Shown here: piece after piece, positions 22,162-33,671 of the stretch
Layout of the letters: every line of letters starts with the position of its first letter
Position numbering within the stretch: position 1 is the stretch's first letter
Assembly (NCBI RefSeq): GCF_001417965.1
Contig: NW_018384864.1
Span: 176,218-240,217, forward strand
Length of the DNA stretch: 64,000 bases
Direction: 5' to 3'
DNA from: Exaiptasia diaphana
Taxonomy: Eukaryota > Cnidaria > Anthozoa > Actiniaria > Aiptasiidae
The notes under the pieces: model-generated
Seen by the model: only the letters and a program-made list of their open reading frames with translations
Database searches by the model: none
Told to the model about the DNA's origin: nothing
Made by a program: the position numbers and the translations under genes

Positions 22162-25077
22162 CTGTTCAAAACAAATCGAGCGTTAATGGCTTGTTGTTTG
22201 TGCATTATCAGTGAAGTGGTTTAACTTTAAATCGGATTAAATAAAACCGATACATGACTTAAATCTGAAGTGAAGAAGTTAGTGCTTTAGAAAGATGGTT
22301 TGCTATTTGTCTTTTCCATTTCATGTTAATGGAGAGAAACAAATCCAGATTGCTTTCCAGAAGTGAAAACTAGCCATTATTAACCACAGTCTTAGCGGCT
22401 TCCCCGTTTTTGATCGGAAACTTTGTGATAATAAGATAAATTTTATATCATAGCAAGTGAGAAAACTTTATTAACCGCTTTAATACTATAGCGATACAAT
22501 GCGATATATAATATTGTCTTTTTATTATATTATTATCATTATCTAACTTTACGGACGTTGATTCTTCGCAATAGTATTGAAGACTTGAGGTTCAACGTCC
22601 AGACGGTCAGTCATTCTTTTTTTTTTTTTGACTATGCATGATCATTTAAACTCAACTGTTTTAATATTTTTCTCTTTTTTATTTAGAAAGATACATACAA
22701 GTAGCGCGCCATTTGTATCTTTAATAGTTCATTTCCTTCGGCAGAAGATTGCACTGTAGATTCACATATTCTCCTATCTTACCAGTATTTCCACTCAAAA
22801 TCCCGAATGAATTCAGAAGTTATGAATGATTTATTCATTTATAATTAATGACGTTATGTTAGCAGTATAAAGAATGCCACTATCAAATTGGAGAAAGAAT
22901 ACTAATGGAATATATTGGGATCTTGAGGAATTGTATTGACTATGTATTGACAATGTACTTTAATTATTTCATATTGTACTATGGTATACTATTTTTCTTT
23001 CAATGAAACCTGAAATATTGGAAACGTTTTTTCTTTATTGATTATTTTCTTATCCAAGAAAAGGTTTGAACATCGATGATTTAATGACCAAGGACTGAAC
23101 ACGCCCGCTTTTTTCGATATACCGCTTCATTTTAAACTCCGGAAATTTTGCTTTTAAGTGAGACTGCCCTAAGGTTTCAGTCCTCGCTCCTCGCATTTCT
23201 TGAAAAAGACCAAATTAAAGTTAAATAGAAAACTTTGACAAATCAAAAACGGCAACCCATGTAAGCAATGAAAATACTAATAAAAATCTGGTGTCAATCT
23301 GGTATTTTCCACTGAGAAAAAAGCATAATAACATAGCGAGAAAAGAATAAAGTTGGACTGTAATTGTCAATTATATCCCACCTTTCTACTTGTGAGTCTT
23401 AGCCTTTGGGTCTTGTTTCTGCCGGAATAAATGCCTCAACTCATATCAAACTCACATATTTATCGCTATTTTGAAGTGGTTTTCGTAATGACCTTCAAGT
23501 TATTTCATAGAAAATGCACCACAACCGCTTGACTTACACGCTCACGAGCCATAAGTAAGATAAGAGTTAAAGACACACATCAAAAATGACAGTATATCCG
23601 TTATCCCTTTTTCAGTCATCTTTTTCGAGTAATTACGACCTTTTTGCGTCAAGACTTAGATAGATTTGACTTTTGACTTTTTTTGAGCAATGACTCATTG
23701 TCTCAACAACAAAAAATGCACTGTCCTGATTAGTTAGCCGTAGCGAAAAAAACAAAAATCAAAACAAACAACTACAGCAACCAACAAACCCTGATAATTT
23801 CTATCTAAGGAAAGTGAATTGTATAAAATGATCACTGTTTATAAATAGTCTAAAGACTGATAATTTTGCGGAAAAAAAGACCGTTTTTTTGTCAACAGGA
23901 GACTTCGCTCGATCTGAATAATAGAGAAGTCCTTCGTTAGAAAAAGGGATGCGTACGTGATTTCTCCCGTTGGAAAGACTTATTTTTTCATCGATCTAAA
24001 ACTACATTCTATGTATTGATAAATATGTTACATAGTGAAGCACAAGTACGAATGATTTTCGTGTGAAATGACTGCAACCTATCAACTGCGTAGAGTCTTC
24101 ATAAAAAAGTTTGAGACCAGCTATGATTTATCGCTACCACTCAATCAATGTATCAATTATTTCGAGGATCTTGTTTACCCTAGTATTTTATGCATAAGAA
24201 AACGAAAAAATGAACACTTGAAATGAGCCGTTGAAATTACGACCAAGTTAGACCACCCTTTTATCTGTTTTTTGATTGATGTCTAAAGTATTCGTAAATA
24301 TGGTAAGCCCTATTCAAAGGTTGCGACCAGCTAAAACTCGTTGAATCAATTGGTTTTAAATGGTCGCTACTGACAAATCTTACCCTGAAATGCACAATGT
24401 GACGGGGCTTACACTGCAAACTGAGACTGGCTGGTACCTCGGACAACTGGTGATTGTGTATTGAGTTGCATTTATATACTTAGTATGTCATTAATGGCAT
24501 GACGCGATGTTTGCCCGTAATTGACAACTAGCTAGTGACCACACCAAACCGGTCTAGTTGGAATAGAATCTTCATTTTACTTTCTTGTCTTCGTTATAGA
24601 ATCGATTTACAGGAAATAAAAACTCAGGGTTATTTTTTCATAGTCTATGCATTAAAAGACTTAAAATTGGTCATAAAATACATTCGCCAACTTTTACGTG
24701 TGATAAAGCTCAATTTGAAAACTATCAAGCAAGGACAATTGCCTTCCTGTAGTATTTTGTAGCTAAGAACATTATGCTATTTTCCGTGTGTTTAAGGGTT
24801 CTAAACACTACATAACACCTGGAACGGCTCTTCCTTCAAACTGCTTATGAATCATATCCCGGCCATATCCCATATTGACTGTATTGTTCTCGTTTCTGTT
24901 CTTGTTTTGATATTTATTTATTTATTTCATTTTGAGAATCGATATTGGTATTGGACTTCGGTATTCACGAGGACAAATATATTGTAAACATTTAAAACGA
25001 GTCATTTTGTCATATTCCTCTTCGCTTGGCTATAATTATTCCATAGCTTTTACTTCACTATTTTTCTTATAGTATAT

Positions 25078-25250
25078 CACTGGAAAAGAATCGCGCGCTT
25101 AGGTTGTAAATTTGATGTAAATATGATGTAGGTGTCCAAAATTCTGTAAATTTAGTGGAAATCATTTACATCAAATTTACAGAATTTTGGACACTTAAAT
25201 CATATTTACATCAAATTTACAACATTTAAAGCCCGCGATTTTTTCCAGTG
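25078..25250. mobile_element. Palindromic MITE, CACTGGAAAA ends
   Basis: Ends CACTGGAAAA and TTTTCCAGTG are inverted, then AATCGCG and GTTGTAAATTTGATGTAAAT repeat inverted in the right half; within each arm the GTAAATTTGATGTAAAT unit is itself echoed. Almost the whole element folds back. Non-coding. Confidence 0.7.
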
Positions 25251-26718
25251 TATGTACTTTTTATCTTATTGATATTTATTTCATTTATCCATTATTTTTT
25301 TCTTTTGACGTATAAATGTAAGCAATGATCAAAAACTGAAAAAAAATTTTTAAGAAAAAAATACTTAAGAGGTGGCACCGTGGAAACCCTTAGTTAAGGC
25401 AAAAACAGCAACATTTGGTATGAACACGTAATGATTACGAAACAAACGGTTGTTTCTTCACTAGGCAATCATCAGTTGTATTTGGCTTGATTCATATCCG
25501 CTCTCTCAGGAATTAACTAGAAAAAACTGAAGTTAAATATACTGACCTTATAGTCAGTTGCCTGTGCACGAACTATGCCTACACATGGGATTACTGAGTG
25601 GATTTCAATTGTTAAAACAACTTTGAAACGTTCTTGTTATCCTAAATACTATAATCACACTTCATTACCTGTTCATCCCACTCAAAAAACCAAAACTATT
25701 GTAAACAATACAAAATGTGAAGAATACTTTCCAATTTCCTCAAGATAACCACTTCCCTGCCTCACGATACTCAGTTCTCTACGCCGTTTTAAAGGTAGCA
25801 CCGTGGCGCCATTGTATTGAACCGAAAAGAAACCGAAAGTGCACTTGCATACATTTTGCCCATATCTACGACCATCATTCATAAATATCTTCTATTGCAA
25901 GCTAGTATCTGTAGCAAGTGGTATCACTTCAATACAAAGGGCACTATTTCCTTTTGTGATCGCACATTAAGCTGCAATTGTGTCCAAAAAAGGTTACTTC
26001 TTCCGTAAACGAAGAAGCTAATAATATGGGTGGGTGGGTGTTAAACTATACTACGGCCTGTTACCAGTGTGTTGGTGGTCCTTATTCGCGGTTTTTGTCA
26101 GGCCTTACTTATTCTGCGAGACATCATCATAAAGCATCGATACTATGAAAAACTGTGTAATAAAACGACTAACGATAGTTTAAGTGCAAGCATAAGACTA
26201 CGCTGGCGTTATGAAAGCGCTAAACAAATATATAACTAAGCGAGAGCGGTTTTTTGTTGTTGTTGTTGTCCTTTTTTCTATAGTCGTAAGTCATTAAAGC
26301 ATTTCCCGCCTGTTATTTTCAAATATGGGCAACCACGGTCAACCATTCATTTTTATATCAATTTTTGATTTTCTGAGACAATTAAACTGCTGATTATGTA
26401 TTTGTCAGTACCAATGCATGTTTTGTTAGCTCTGAAAGTCAGTCATTTTAACCATTGTCTTACATATTCTGACTGATGAGTTTTCGATGAAGTTCATCAC
26501 AAATGACACCGAACACTCACCTTCCTAAACTATCAAACTCTATTATTTAACCGACAAATTTTCCCTGCTCTCATTTGTGACATTTGTGGAGAGTCGACCA
26601 GCTGGCGCGATCGTGCACGACTCAAAAAGGCACTAAAGAGAGCCCATCGCTTCAGAATATTTTGTTGCTGAATAATGGAATCAATAGAGCAGTTTAAATC
26701 TCAGGCATGATCGTGATA

Positions 26719-26810
26719 ATTGCCCTTGGAAACTGGATGTTCCTCACAACTTCGTTTCCTTTTCGGGCAACTATTTTTTTTCCGGAACATCCAGTCAGTT
26801 AGCGGGCAAC
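26719..26810. repeat. Imperfect inverted repeat
   Basis: ACTGGATGTTCC (26732-26743) pairs perfectly with GGAACATCCAGT (26784-26795), and TTGCCC/GGGCAA flank them. Probably a worn foldback element. Confidence 0.45.
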
Positions 26811-27442
26811 TGTCACAGCATAATATACCCTCAATTCAACTATACTCTATTGTTCAAATAGTCTTCAAAAACTTGAAACATTTCTTTATCATTTATTTAG
26901 TATTTGGCTGTTTCAGTTATGCGATTTTAGGCAACAATCATTTTTTTACATATGATCTCTTTAAAACAGCATTTTAGAGGTGCGACATAGTTTCTTATTT
27001 AAACCTCTTCTTTTTATTTTTACTTCAGTTAAAGGCCCAATTGATACCATGGGAAATTTCTAGCTCGTGCAGCTTTGATTTTGAAACCATGACGTCATAG
27101 CAGTTTGTTATTACGCATCTAAAAACAATATTAGTGCGTTTTACGCCAATGCGATCAAATGTTCACCAGTGCAATTTGAAACCTATGATATAAGCTAAAA
27201 AAATAAAATGAAATGGCCCAAAGGACGAAAAAACTGCTTTTGACTGGAAATTTTTTACCTACTCGTGTCCCCACGCCACAGCGACCAAGGACAATCGTAC
27301 AAACAAACTTACGCACAATCATAGATAAACTATGATCTAGCTAGCACACAACTTAGACAAACGGCCAACTAGCCAATGCAACTAGCGGAGGGTAAACGGA
27401 CACGGACATGCCGCAATCCTCGTCTTCGTTTGCAATATCCTT

Positions 27443-27703
27443 CGTTTTCAATATACTACATAGCGGCCATCTTGGAGGAACAAAGGATTTCTCATTAGTA
27501 TCTATAGTGTTCATTTAACCAACATGGCCGCCGGTCTTTTTTCTTTTGAATCTCATAGTGAATGATTGAAAACGATCAATACGTCACAGTGGCCATCCTT
27601 GTTGAACTTCCACAAAGGATTTCTCATTAGTATCTAGTGTTTATTCAACAAACATGGCCGCCGGTCTTTTTTCTTCTGAATCTCATAGAATGATTGAAAA
27701 AGA
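27443..27703 (-). repeat. Two tandem copies of a CGTTTTCAAT-ended repeat
   Basis: Copy 1 (27443-27574) has inverted ends CGTTTTCAAT/ATTGAAAACG. Copy 2 (about 27571-27703) follows head to tail and shares its right end. Both carry a GGCCATC block, AAAGGATTTCTCATTAGTAT and ACATGGCCGCCGGTC. A third, inverted copy is at 29802-29936. Confidence 0.65.
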
Positions 27704-27816
27704 GCAATGTGAGGCGTGATTTAAAGTAAAAATTTTTTATTTAGAATAGACTTGCATACCCGAAAGTAAAGTTTTCTTCTTTAGTCAATTATTCGTGATG
27801 TTCATTTTTCCAGTAC

Positions 27817-28242
27817 TTAGGTAAGTGATGGCTCTGTTTCGATAAGTACCTCATCTTCAAATGTGATACTTGGTTCATTTACAATTCTCCCTGCTGCTGG
27901 GATCTCATTTGGGAGCCTTTCTGATTCTGGATTTGCTTGATTATGTCCAAGGCTGCTATCCCTTTGCTTTGTGCTTATGATATTTCTCAGAGTTCTCTTC
28001 GTTTTTAGTTTCAACGTCGAGTTTCTGTTAAAACATTTGTTTCTGCAACTTTCTGCCTTGGTGCTGCACTGGCTGCAGTCATCGATGATTGGCCCGCATA
28101 TCGTTATACATGCCTGCCACAATTCGTTACATTTCTTGAGACAATGATCAATCAACGCTGGGAATGTAATAGTGGACTGGACTTGTTGGCTGTGCTCAAC
28201 TGCAACAACAGCAACCATCAGAACGACAAGGGCTGTATTCAT
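27817..28242 (-). CDS. Secreted 8-cysteine protein B with long tail
   Basis: 141 residues. A hydrophobic N-terminus (about 1-23, VVLMVAVVAV) is a likely signal peptide. The cysteine region has C-x3-C-x6-C-x3-C-x6-C-x2-C-x6-C-x3-C, the same frame as the protein at 21910-22161 apart from one residue in the middle loop. The last segment CSQCSTKAESCRNKC is close to CKSCVNSADNCRNEC in that protein. A tail of about 75 residues follows, first basic (KLKTKRTLRN), then acidic (FEDEVLIETEP), with dibasic sites that could allow processing. Family and function not recognised. The shared frame and orientation indicate local duplication, with the tail gained or lost since. Confidence 0.7.
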   Translation of the reverse strand: MNTALVVLMVAVVAVEHSQQVQSTITFPALIDHCLKKCNELWQACITICGPIIDDCSQCSTKAESCRNKCFNRNSTLKLKTKRTLRNIISTKQRDSSLGHNQANPESERLPNEIPAAGRIVNEPSITFEDEVLIETEPSLT

Positions 28243-29801
28243 GATTTCTTTTCAACAATAATCTGCGACGAAAAAAAAATTTTCAGTATTTTGCTTTAAT
28301 TTTATATCGTCGAAGAATCGTCGGGCGAGCGTTGGATACAAAAATAATTATAGAAAATTTGAAAAAAAAGAAGAAGAAGAAAAGCACCATGCAAAATTTG
28401 AAAAAAAGAAGAAAAACATCACTTAGATTTCCGTTTGTTGTTCGATGTATGACTGAACTGATAAATACATGATTGTGGTAATGGAGCCCGTCTTCTCTTA
28501 CAGTATAAGGGTTCCCATTCTCATTTATATTTCCGCGGTCCACTAATCCTTCCAAAGCTACCGTTCAACATGAGTATACCAACAAAAACAAGGATAACAA
28601 GAATTGCCTTGCGTCCTGTCGTATCTCTCTCGAACTACTCACTTTACGATTAACTTGCTTTCCGTTTTCTTTTTGTTTTCTTTTGTTGTTTTTGTTTTTA
28701 ATTAGCGGCAACGTGAAGTTCAACTCACATGCCCCCTTTTCTGGTCAGTTTTCATATATTCTATCGTAAAATCAAGGATCATATCGTTGCATCCAATATC
28801 GTTTTATCGCAGGTCTTTTTCCTTACATTTTACTATAGTTTGATGGGGAATGTAACGCAAACGTAAAATCCAGGAAAGGCGTTCAAGTATAGTAAAATCC
28901 ACTGTATGCAAAAGCCGGGTGCTTCCATAGCAAAACATCCATAAACCTTGCAAATGCGTGCCTGTGACTAACCGACGATCTCGAATTTCTTGATGTGTCA
29001 AAACGTGATTAACTTGATCATGGCTGAGATGTTTGCATATAGCCCTGTGTGTAGTCAAAATCACATAATAGCCGAGCTGGGTTTACAGTGGCCTTTTAAT
29101 TGTTTGAGGCTGACAGAGAAAGAAGAGCAAGCCTAAAAACTCCTTGCATCAAATGTCTTTCATTTTTAGTTGAGCTTTCTTCAACTCGCAACAGAGGATT
29201 TTGTTGCGTGGCTGATTGCGCGCTGATTGCGCGCGATAAAAAACGAGAAACATCGAACCTAAACTTGAACAGGAACGTTGCTCGCCAAGTTGATGGTTTT
29301 TGTATCTCGTATTTTGCCGCCTTAAGTCTATCGAATGTGAAAAATTTGGCTTTACCAGGAAAAATACGAATAAAATACGGTCTCAATGACCAGTTTATAT
29401 ACCTTTATATGCAGATCCGTTCTTCAGATGTGCTTGGCCTAGATTAGCGTTCGACAGGTTTGAGCATTTGTGAAATATCCTTACTCTTGAAGTTCTTAAA
29501 TATTCTAAGCCATTTCCTAAAAGGTAGTCAAAGACAATAGTTGAAATTGGATGGTGTCAAGTGGGAGATACAGATGAATCTCGACGCATCCGATCTTGAA
29601 CGTACCAATACCTGAATTGAATTAATCAATGTTGCCGGAATGGAAAAAGATGAAGTCATCAAAGCCAAACACACGGAAAGGGATTCACTAAGCACTCAAA
29701 TTTGCCTAAACATCATATTTTTATAGCCGTTACTCGAAGAGGTTTATTTTAAATTAACCTTCTGCAACCCGACTCATACGTTTTTTTTTAATCATATTGC
29801 T

Positions 29802-29936
29802 CGTTTTCAATCATCCTCATGAGATTCAAAAGATAAAAGACCGCCGGCCATGTTGGTTGAATGAACAATAGATACTAATTAGAAATCCTTTGTTGAATTT
29901 CAACCAAGATGGCGGCTGTGACGTATATTGAAAACG
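29802..29936 (+). repeat. CGTTTTCAAT-ended repeat, third copy
   Basis: 135 bp with ends CGTTTTCAAT and ATTGAAAACG. Inverted relative to the tandem pair at 27443-27703. Contains AAGATGGCGGC followed by TGACGTA. Confidence 0.65.
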
Positions 29937-30285
29937 AAGAATAGGTGTATACCAAAGCAATATCTTGTTTTATCTAAAATAAGACAATGGTATCTCGTGT
30001 ATCGGGGTATAATGGGAGTAACAAAACGAAAAGGATATCTTGCCTGAATGCTTCATTGTATTGTTTAACATTGATGTTTTATATTTATTCTACGTGACTT
30101 AATAATATAAGTTGATCTTTTTTGCTTTATGGTTTACTTTCGACCTCGTGCACTTCAATTACACGATTATTGAGGGCGCCGGATTATTGATTATTGAGAG
30201 CGAGAGGGATTAATGCGTAAATAGATTCGATTCGATTAATGTGTCTTCAAACAAAAAAAAGCGAGTTTAAATGTTTAGCAAAAGA

Positions 30286-30319
30286 CACGTGGCTATGAAG
30301 ACACGTGGCAGGTCACGTG
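30286..30319. promoter_or_regulatory. Three CACGTG motifs in 34 bp
   Basis: CACGTG at 30286-30291, 30302-30307 and 30314-30319; the first two sit in repeated GACACGTGGC. No gene is recognised nearby, so a regulatory role is only suggested. Confidence 0.3.
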
Positions 30320-32199
30320 TAGAAGCTATCATCTTGTCCATTCTGCGAAAACAATTTGATATGCCATTGTTGATATGCCATTCTATACGACTCTATACCG
30401 ACTGAGGGGGTGAGCAAAGAACTCGCCTATATATTCATCGCTTGACAATAAGATATATAAGTCTACACAATTATATAAATTAGAAAAGAGTTGAAAATTG
30501 TTAATTTTTTCAACTTCACAATAAAAATCAGTTGTTGCAATACTTTTCAGCTGTTTAATCGTGGAGCATGCATATAGGCACGAACCGGTGCACTTCATTC
30601 TTTTTTTTCACAATGTCGAAAGTTTGGCTTCGGTACATCTTCGTAGCCAATCACATTGTGAATTATATATCCGGTNGCCAATCACATTACGTTGTGTATT
30701 CCGAATGCTATAGCCTGTCGATAATCCCGTTCGCAACATTTCCAACTCGTTCTGCACAATGTTTTATCCGCCATTTTGATGAATATTGTCTCTACTAACG
30801 AATATGGAACAGAACATGAAGGTTTACGACCAAAATCTGGAACTCATTACTTGTCTGGGTGTTCGGACCAAGGGTATGTTGAATTGTGATGACGAGGAGA
30901 TCTCACTACAGAGATCAACACGCTTACTACTCGTGAAGCAACAGCAACGATATAGTGATTGGGTTCCAATGATTGAATATCATAAAAGTTAATAAAGCGT
31001 CACGTTGTAACCAAATCATGCCTAGCTATATATCTCCGGGTATATCTGACCTTAAAATTATACTGCAGAATCACAAAGGCAGTTACAGCTGAAATTTTAA
31101 GAGCCACCACATATAAGCTTATCGCAAAAATCACATATATCTTGGCAAGGCTCGATGGATCAAATCATTTCTTTATTCTGTATCAGTAAGGTTTTAATAA
31201 GGCCTCATTTACTAATGATCTCACAACATCATGCACAACAAAGGGTACGTGTCAACCCTGCATACAGGGTCTAGTTTTGAACTTCTTTCCAAAGCTTTCG
31301 ACCTAAGCGTTCATTTTCAGGGAACACAAAGACATTACAAAAACAAAAACAAAAACGCATTCCCTTTTCCCTGGTTAGTGACCAAGGTGCTAAGAATGTC
31401 TTGATTGTGTTGTTTAGGAAATTTCCTGGCTGCCAAATTCTAAACTAAGACTTCTTCTCTTTTTTGGTGAATATTACAGTCATTTTTGTTTTGGTAAGAT
31501 CCTAGCTGCACACGCTTACAAGTTAGAGAAGGGCACTAGAGAATGTCTAAATTTATTTCCAGTTCTACTTCTCAAAATTCTTACATTCATGCAAAAACTC
31601 ATTTTTTTCAGGAAATTTGACCTTTCTACTTTGCATTTGGTCAGTCTATCGGCCCTTGTTTTACTGATTGAGAGAAGTCGAGAAACATGCAGCTTATTTT
31701 TTTTGGTCCACTCCCCGACGCGCGTTTTCTTGAGGTGCACTCGCAAAGATTTATGGAAAACAACGTATTTTCTCGACAGGGAGTACCCCGTAATCTACAT
31801 TTGAAATATTTTTTCTGCCAAGTCATTCGCTCCTACCCATAAACATAAAAAAAGCCATTGCTTTTTTTAGTCCAACCCTGCCGAAATTAGAATGGTAGGT
31901 CGCGAAGCCAAACAAAAGAGAGCCGCGGAATCGATTTCACTCCAATGGCACCATCGGCTTCAAACCAACTGACGATCTCCATTTTCATACAATCGATTCC
32001 CACCTCTGATTTTTTTCCAGAATAGCGTCTATTCCACCTAGGCGAGCTCAATAATGCAAGTCTAGGGGCTCTTGTGCTAGAGTTTGACCTAAAAAAAAAA
32101 CACTTAAAAAACAAGTTTTGCTGTGTGTTTGAACGAGCTTTTCGCTATTCAAAGACACGAGCAAAACAGTTAGCACTCCATCAAGGGATTTGGAATAGA

Positions 32200-33090
32200 G
32201 GAAGAAGACGTTTCCACGAGGTGAAAGTGTGAAGTGGATGAAATCTCGCTCACTGAAGGGAGTGGGTCAGTAGAGGAAGAGTTCATAAACAGTCTTTACA
32301 GGGAAGACTAGAGATCTTCTTCAAGGGGTGGATAGATGAAGACATTCCCACGATGGCGATATATAGACATTTGATGAGATTTCCTTCAAGGGGTGTGTAG
32401 ATGAAGAGTGGAAGACATTCCCACGAGGGCGATATATGGACATTTGATGAGATCCCCTTCAATGGGGTGGGTAGAGGAAGAATGGAAGACATTCCCACGA
32501 GTGCATGCGATATATTGACATTTGATGAGATCCCCTTCAATGGTGTGAGTAGAGGAAGAGTGGAAGATATTCCCACGAGGGCGATATATTGACATTTGAT
32601 GAGATCTTCTTCAATGGGCTGGGTAGAGGACTGAGTGGAGGACATTCCCACGAGGGCGATATATGGACATTTGATGAGATCTTCTTCAATGGGCTGGGTA
32701 GAGGACTGAGTGGAGGACATTCCCACGAGGGCGATATATGGACATTTGATGAGATCTTCTTCAATGGGCTGGGTAGAAGACATTCCCACGAGGGCGGTAT
32801 ATATGGACATTTGATGAGATTTCCTTCAAGGGGTGGATAGATGAAGAATGGAATATATTCCCACGAGGGCGATATATTGACATTTGATGAGATCTCCTTC
32901 AAGATGGGTAGATGAAGAGTGGAAGACATTCCCATGAGGGCGATATATGGACATTTAATGAGATCTCCTTCAAGGGGTGGGTAGAAGGAGAGTGGAAGAC
33001 ATTTCCAAGAGGGCGATATATTGATGATCTCCTTCAAGGGTTGGGTAGAGAAAGAGTTCACAGGGAAGACGTTTCTACGAGGAGAAGTTG
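32200..33090. repeat. Minisatellite, about 75-bp period
   Basis: About eleven units. The GACATTCCCACGA core starts near 32341, 32413, 32488, 32566, 32641, 32716, 32779, 32855, 32925, 32998 and 33068. The period is mostly 70-78 bp. The central units (32566-32716) are exact 75-bp steps and nearly identical; the edges are diverged. Because 75 is a multiple of three, long open frames appear on both strands; they are low-complexity by-products and I do not call genes. Confidence 0.85.
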
Positions 33091-33331
33091 TTGACAATTG
33101 AGAGAAGGCTTCCATGCCTGAACAGTTCAGATCTTAATAGATCGGCATCGTCGTCCACGGCATTCCTTTACGATGTAAATCAGCTACGACCAGCACCTTA
33201 ACTTTTATTTTTTATTGCATTCAATTGAACCTCCGCAAGTTGAATGTCTGACATCCATCATAGCATTTATTTATATATATCATGTAACAGCTTTGGTTTA
33301 CTATTGTTGTATAAATTTATAATCATTAATG

Positions 33332-33573
33332 CAGGGGTGGTGGGGGGATTCATCACGGGGGGCGCCAGTTTTTTTCCGGTTTTAAGACTGTGAACAAGGC
33401 GATCTGACTGCAAAATTGCACGAGTTTTGTTTTGGATTCACACAGAACAAATGTTGGACTATACGAAAATATGTTACCCTATTTGGTAAATAAAGTCCCA
33501 TATTTCAAAGACTTTGTCTGCCAAAGAAGGTGGGCTTTCGGTAAGCCTGGACCCCTCCCTGCAAACACCCCTG
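33332..33573. mobile_element. CAGGGGTG-ended MITE, copy 1
   Basis: Ends CAGGGGTG and CACCCCTG are inverted. The interior (AAGGCGAT, TTTTGGATTCACAC, ATAAAGTC) matches the copy at 46742-46986 in order. Non-coding; CAGGGG ends suggest a hAT-type mobiliser. Confidence 0.65.
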
Positions 33574-33671
33574 TAATAGTTTATGAAACTGTATAAATGA
33601 CTGAATTGATCATAAAGAATTCTTGCGAACTTCAACGTCAAAAAATATAAATATCTTATTCAAATTGTCAA

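Larger units (their letters stand above)
22162..27816. other. Gene-poor interval between the two 8-Cys genes
   Basis: 5.7 kb of AT-rich DNA. I see no third copy of the cysteine frame and no recognisable exon. It contains a 173-bp palindromic MITE (25078-25250), an imperfect inverted repeat at 26719-26810, and tandem copies of a GGCGGC-bearing repeat (27443-27703). Confidence 0.5.
28243..32199. other. Gene-free interval
   Basis: Only short, unsupported open frames. Notable content: third copy of the CGTTTTCAAT repeat (29802-29936), three CACGTG motifs at 30286-30319, and an ambiguous base at 30676. Confidence 0.45.

Noticed and set aside
24261-24762. Short open frames of 60-75 residues between the two 8-Cys genes
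   Set aside because: They lack signal peptides and the shared cysteine frame, so they are not a third family member.
29096-29447. Overlapping open frames on both strands of about 100 residues
   Set aside because: No signal peptide, domain or splice support; both strands open at once is chance in this composition.
32283-33115. Long open frames on both strands in the minisatellite
   Set aside because: They follow from a 75-bp repeat period that is a multiple of three; the peptides are low complexity, overlap on both strands and lack a credible start or splice context.
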